Source: Marmoricola sp.
GTDB taxonomy: Bacteria; Actinomycetota; Actinomycetes; Propionibacteriales; Nocardioidaceae
DNA length: 36,108 bases
NCBI GenBank assembly: GCA_025964775.1
Contig: JAOPYE010000007.1
Coordinates: forward strand, 1 to 36,108
Reading direction: 5' to 3'
Part shown: one piece after another, positions 33,180 through 36,108 of the stretch
Layout of the letters: each line of letters starts with the position of its first letter
Numbering within the stretch: the first letter of the stretch is position 1
Made by a program: the position numbers and the translations under genes
The notes under the pieces: generated by a model
Told to the model about the DNA's origin: nothing
Database searches by the model: none
What the model saw: the letters and a program-made list of their open reading frames with translations, nothing else

Positions 33180-34376
33180 ATGCAGTCGTTGAGCCTGGCC
33201 CAGGCGCGCCGGATCACGCTCGCGGCCCAGGGCTTCCTCGACCCGCCGCACGCGACGCCCACGATGGCGACACTGACCAGGACGCTCAAGCGCACCGGGG
33301 TGCTCCAGGTCGACTCGGTCAACGTGCTCCAGCGAGCGCACTACATGCCGCTGTTCAGCCGGATGGGTGCCTACGACACCGGGCTCCTGGAACGTGCCTC
33401 GACCGGTCGCTCGCGTCGGCTGGTGGAGTACTGGGCCCACGTCCAGGCGTTCATGCCGGTCGACCTGTGGCCACACATGCGGCACCGGATGGACTCCTAC
33501 CGGCCGCAGCGGGGCAAGTGGTGGACCGATGCGGTCACCGAGGAGCTCGAGGCCTCGTTGCTGGCCGAGATCCGTGAGCTCGGCCCCAGCACGGCGCGCG
33601 ACCTCGACGACGGGCTGCCGCGCAGCAAGAAGAACTGGGGCTGGAACTGGTCGGCCACACGCAAGGCCCTCGACTACCTGTACGTCGTGGGGGACCTGGC
33701 GATCGCCGGGCGGACCTCTCAGTTCGAGGTGCTCTACGACCTGCCCGAGCGGGTGCTTCCGGCGGCCGTGCTGGCGATGCCGACCCCGGCGCCCGAGCAG
33801 GCCCACCGCGAGCTGATCCGCCGCGCCTCGATCTCGCACGGGGTCGGCACGGAGCCGGATCTGCGCGACTACTACCGGATGCGTCCGGCCGAGTCGAAGC
33901 CGGCGGTCGCCGAGCTTGTCGAGGCCGGCGAGCTCGTCGAGGTCGAGGTCGAGGGCAGCAGCCGCCCGTACTACCTCCACGTCGGCGCCAGGATCCCGCG
34001 CCGGGCCGCAGCCCGGGCGCTGCTGAGTCCCTTCGACCCGCTGGTGTGGGAGCGGCCCAGGGCCGAGCACCTCTTCGGCTTCCGGTACCGCATCGAGATC
34101 TACGTCCCCGCCGCGCAACGGGAGTACGGGTACTACGTGCTGCCGTTCCTGCTCGGTGACCGGATCGTCGCGCGGGTCGACCTCAAGGCCGATCGCAAGG
34201 CAGGGGTCCTGACGGTCAAGGCGGCGTACGCCGAGCAGCACGCACCTGCCGAGACAGCCGCCGAGCTCGCTGCCGAGCTCGGCCGGCTCGCCGACTGGCT
34301 CGGACTCGACGACATCGCAGTCGAACCTCGGGGAGATCTCGCCGCCGGGGTGCTGGCCCAACTACGATCAGCCTGA
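33180..34376 (+). CDS. Winged-helix DNA glycosylase-like protein, YcaQ/HTH_42 family
   Basis: A 398-residue protein of the HTH_42 (DUF1006) family, which includes E. coli YcaQ and Streptomyces AlkZ, glycosylases that unhook interstrand crosslinks or remove bulky alkylated bases. The start SLAQARRITLAAQGF and LGVLQ-type segment VLQVDSVNVLQRAHY carry the catalytic QxD motif (Gln43, Asp45). Conserved later segments are WAHVQAFMPVDLWPHMRHRM, WSATRKALDYLYVVGDLAIAGR (winged helix) and LLSPFDPLVWERPRAEHLFGFRYRIEIYVPA. It is therefore probably an active cytosolic repair enzyme, though substrate range cannot be told from sequence. It is a conserved neighbour of secA in Streptomyces. Confidence 0.9.
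   Translation: MQSLSLAQARRITLAAQGFLDPPHATPTMATLTRTLKRTGVLQVDSVNVLQRAHYMPLFSRMGAYDTGLLERASTGRSRRLVEYWAHVQAFMPVDLWPHMRHRMDSYRPQRGKWWTDAVTEELEASLLAEIRELGPSTARDLDDGLPRSKKNWGWNWSATRKALDYLYVVGDLAIAGRTSQFEVLYDLPERVLPAAVLAMPTPAPEQAHRELIRRASISHGVGTEPDLRDYYRMRPAESKPAVAELVEAGELVEVEVEGSSRPYYLHVGARIPRRAAARALLSPFDPLVWERPRAEHLFGFRYRIEIYVPAAQREYGYYVLPFLLGDRIVARVDLKADRKAGVLTVKAAYAEQHAPAETAAELAAELGRLADWLGLDDIAVEPRGDLAAGVLAQLRSA
34363..34368 (+). promoter_or_regulatory. Candidate -10 (TACGAT) upstream of the PLDc_N gene
   Basis: TACGAT lies in the last codons of the YcaQ-like gene. It would give a leader of about 46 nt for the ATG at 34421. Confidence 0.3.
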
Positions 34377-34379
34377 CGC

Positions 34380-34397
34380 GGCCGGGAGACCCCGGCC
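34380..34397 (+). terminator. Hairpin after the YcaQ-like gene
   Basis: GGCCGGG (34380-34386) pairs perfectly with CCCGGCC (34391-34397) around AGAC, starting 4 nt after the stop codon. It has no U-tract and could be a terminator or a leader hairpin of the next gene. Confidence 0.5.
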
Positions 34398-34420
34398 CCG
34401 GGAGCGAGGGAGACCACTCG

Positions 34421-34807
34421 ATGCTGCGCGCGTCCCCGGCCCTGCTGTTCCTGGCGCTGGACATCTTCTGCCTGATCGACGTGATCACCAGCGACGAGGA
34501 CCGGGTCCGGCACCTGCCGAAGATGGCCTGGTTCCTGCTGATCCTGCTGGTCCCGGCGATCGGCTCGGTGATCTGGCTCTTCGCCGGCCGACCGCAGGGC
34601 GGGCCGGGCAGGGGAGGGGCGTACGAGCGTCCGGCCACGGCCTACCCGGAGTACGACCGGCCCGGACGGGCGGCCGGACTGACCCCGGAATCGGACCAGG
34701 AATTCCTGACCCGGGTCCGTGAGCGCGCGGAGGAGCAGCGCCGCAAGGAGGCCGAGAACCGCAGGCGCGCCCAGGAAGGTGGCCCGGGTACGGGTACTGA
34801 GCACTGA
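34421..34807 (+). CDS. PLDc_N-domain small membrane protein
   Basis: A 128-residue protein with two transmembrane helices at about 3-22 and 37-58, joined by a short loop. The layout (FLALDIFCLIDVITSDEDRVRHLPKMAWFLLILLVPAIGSVIWLFAGRP) is that of the phospholipase D-nuclease N-terminal domain family. There is no catalytic HKD motif; the rest is a polar cytosolic tail with a charged coiled-coil-like end (RVRERAEEQRRKEAENRRRAQE). Function is unknown, but it is a frequent neighbour of secA in actinobacteria. A GGGAG-type site about 10 nt upstream precedes ATG 34421. Confidence 0.87.
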   Translation: MLRASPALLFLALDIFCLIDVITSDEDRVRHLPKMAWFLLILLVPAIGSVIWLFAGRPQGGPGRGGAYERPATAYPEYDRPGRAAGLTPESDQEFLTRVRERAEEQRRKEAENRRRAQEGGPGTGTEH

Positions 34808-34824
34808 CCTTTCGCCGCGCTGGG

Positions 34825-34830
34825 TAGAGT
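34825..34830 (+). promoter_or_regulatory. Candidate -10 (TAGAGT) for secA
   Basis: TAGAGT lies 18 nt after the preceding stop and about 64 nt before the secA start. It predicts a leader of about 57 nt with its own ribosome-binding site. Confidence 0.4.
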
Positions 34831-34893
34831 TGGCCACTGCGTCACCCGGCGCCGCCCAGATTTCTGCACTGCCATTTTGGGAGCCTGAAGACC

Positions 34894-36108
34894 GTGCCTG
34901 CCATCATCGACAAGATCCTCCGCATCGGCGAAGGGAAGATCCTCCGCCAGCTGGACACCATCTCCAAGGCGATCAACGCGATCGAGGACGACTTCGTTGC
35001 CATGAGCGACGACGAGCTCCGCGGTATGACCGACGAGTTCCGCACGCGGCTCGCCGACGGGGAGACCCTCGACGAGATCATGCCGGAGGCCTTCGCCACG
35101 GTGCGCGAGGCGGCCAAGCGGGTCCTCGGCCAGCGGCACTTCGACGTCCAGATCATGGGCGGTGCAGCGCTGCACCTCGGCAACATCGCCGAGATGAAGA
35201 CCGGTGAGGGCAAGACCCTGGTCTCGACGCTCCCGTCCTACCTGAACGCGCTGGAGGGCAAGGGCGTCCACGTCGTCACGGTCAACGACTACCTCGCCAA
35301 GTACCACGCCGAGTGGATGGGCCGGGTCCACCACTTCCTCGGCCTGACCGTCGGCGTGATCCACCCCGAGATGACCCCGGCCGAGCGTCGCGAGGCCTAC
35401 GCGTGCGACATCACCTACGCGACCAACAACGAGCTCGGGTTCGACTACCTGCGCGACAACATGGCCAACGCCCTGGAGGACTGCGTCCAGCGCGGCCACA
35501 ACTTCGCGGTCGTCGACGAGGTCGACTCCATCCTCATCGACGAGGCCCGGACCCCGCTGATCATCTCCGGCCCGACGCAGGACGAGGTGGCCTGGTACGA
35601 CGAGTTCGCCAAGCTTGTCGTCAAGCTCTCGGTCGACGAGGACTACGAGGTCGACGAGAAGAAGCGCACCATCTCGATCCTCGAGCCCGGTATCACCAAG
35701 GTCGAGGACCACCTCGGCATCGAGAACCTGTACGAGTCGGCCAACACGCCGCTGATCTCGTTCCTGAACAACGCCATCAAGGCCGACGCCCTGTTCAAGC
35801 GCGACAAAGACTATGTCGTGATCAACGGTGAAGTCTTGATCGTCGACGAGCACACCGGCCGTATCCTGTCAGGTCGTCGCTACAACGAGGGCATCCACCA
35901 GGCCATCGAGGCGAAGGAGGGTGTCGAGGTCAAGGCCGAGAACCAAACCCTTGCCACGGTCACCCTTCAGAACTACTTCCGCCTCTACAAGAAGCTCTCG
36001 GGCATGACCGGTACGGCCGAGACCGAGGCCGCCGAGATCATGAGCACCTACAAGCTCGCTGTCGTCGCGATCACGACCAACAAGCCGATGCTCCGCAAAG
36101 ACCAGACC
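34894..36108 (+). CDS. secA: Preprotein translocase ATPase SecA, N-terminal part
   Basis: SecA drives protein export through SecYEG by ATP hydrolysis. The open frame begins at GTG 34894 (GGGAG at 34879-34883 upstream) and runs off the right edge after 405 codons. Seen are the N-terminal [20 protein letters not shown], Walker A TGEGKT at 103-108, the [13 protein letters not shown] and [17 protein letters not shown] helicase motifs, Walker [16 protein letters not shown] with Asp208/Glu209, the preprotein-binding domain region, [24 protein letters not shown] and [12 protein letters not shown]. All core residues match the housekeeping SecA1 type. Gene order after hpf is conserved in Streptomyces and M. 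tuberculosis (secA1, Rv3240c). The C-terminal zinc-binding tail cannot be assessed. Confidence 0.97.
   Translation, partial: MPAIIDKILRIGEGKILRQLDTISKAINAIEDDFVAMSDDELRGMTDEFRTRLADGETLDEIMPEAFATVREAAKRVLGQRHFDVQIMGGAALHLGNIAEMKTGEGKTLVSTLPSYLNALEGKGVHVVTVNDYLAKYHAEWMGRVHHFLGLTVGVIHPEMTPAERREAYACDITYATNNELGFDYLRDNMANALEDCVQRGHNFAVVDEVDSILIDEARTPLIISGPTQDEVAWYDEFAKLVVKLSVDEDYEVDEKKRTISILEPGITKVEDHLGIENLYESANTPLISFLNNAIKADALFKRDKDYVVINGEVLIVDEHTGRILSGRRYNEGIHQAIEAKEGVEVKAENQTLATVTLQNYFRLYKKLSGMTGTAETEAAEIMSTYKLAVVAITTNKPMLRKDQT

Overview
The window is high-GC, gene-dense chromosomal DNA from an actinobacterium. Evidence for this is a WhiB-family regulator, F420 biosynthesis genes (fbiA, fbiB), the MtrA-MtrB-LpqB module, a galactofuran polymerase pair (glf, glfT2), and many genes that appear leaderless. 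Gene content and order resemble the Mycobacterium tuberculosis Rv3240c-Rv3268 region and the Streptomyces mtrA-to-secA block. No mycolic-acid or arabinan genes are visible, and a Nocardioides-like (Propionibacteriales) host fits best. This is an inference; no 16S gene is present. No mobile elements, tRNAs, rRNAs or CRISPR arrays were seen.

Region 1 (1-7562) is a cell-wall glycan cluster. It holds the end of an LCP-family ligase, a two-domain family 2 glycosyltransferase with a GlfT1-like front half, UDP-galactopyranose mutase (glf), a GlfT2-like galactofuranosyltransferase, and the permease and ATPase of a polysaccharide ABC exporter (wzm, wzt). Together they could make UDP-Galf, build a galactan on a lipid carrier, flip it and attach it to peptidoglycan. 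Region 2 (7563-10758) is an AT-rich stretch with several palindromes, followed by a large secreted amidase/PGRP protein with an FG-GAP repeat tail.

Region 3 (10743-15847) carries a TIGR03089 protein, a GDP-mannose pyrophosphorylase, a DUF3105 membrane protein, fbiB-fbiA for coenzyme F420, and a WhiB2-like regulator divergent from fbiA. Region 4 (16050-24710) holds a large membrane glycosyltransferase coupled to a DUF5719 protein, a zincin-like protein without a visible HExxH, DUF3499, phosphomannomutase, a Trm112-like protein, a SIS-domain sugar isomerase-like protein, and a DUF808 membrane protein.

Region 5 (24711-36108) is the conserved sahH-mtrA-mtrB-lpqB-comF-hpf-response regulator-YcaQ-like-PLDc_N-secA block. 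Between comF and hpf lies a 443-nt non-coding stretch. In it a promoter-like hexamer is followed at once by a roughly 310-nt segment closed by a 13-bp helix and containing several internal hairpins. Its position directly upstream of a raiA/hpf gene points to the raiA-motif class of structured non-coding RNA, and it is the most interesting element here.

Across the window, about a dozen start codons sit 6-8 nt downstream of a -10-like hexamer (mostly TAGGCT/TAGGGT types) with no Shine-Dalgarno sequence. This implies widespread leaderless transcription and was used to choose several starts.
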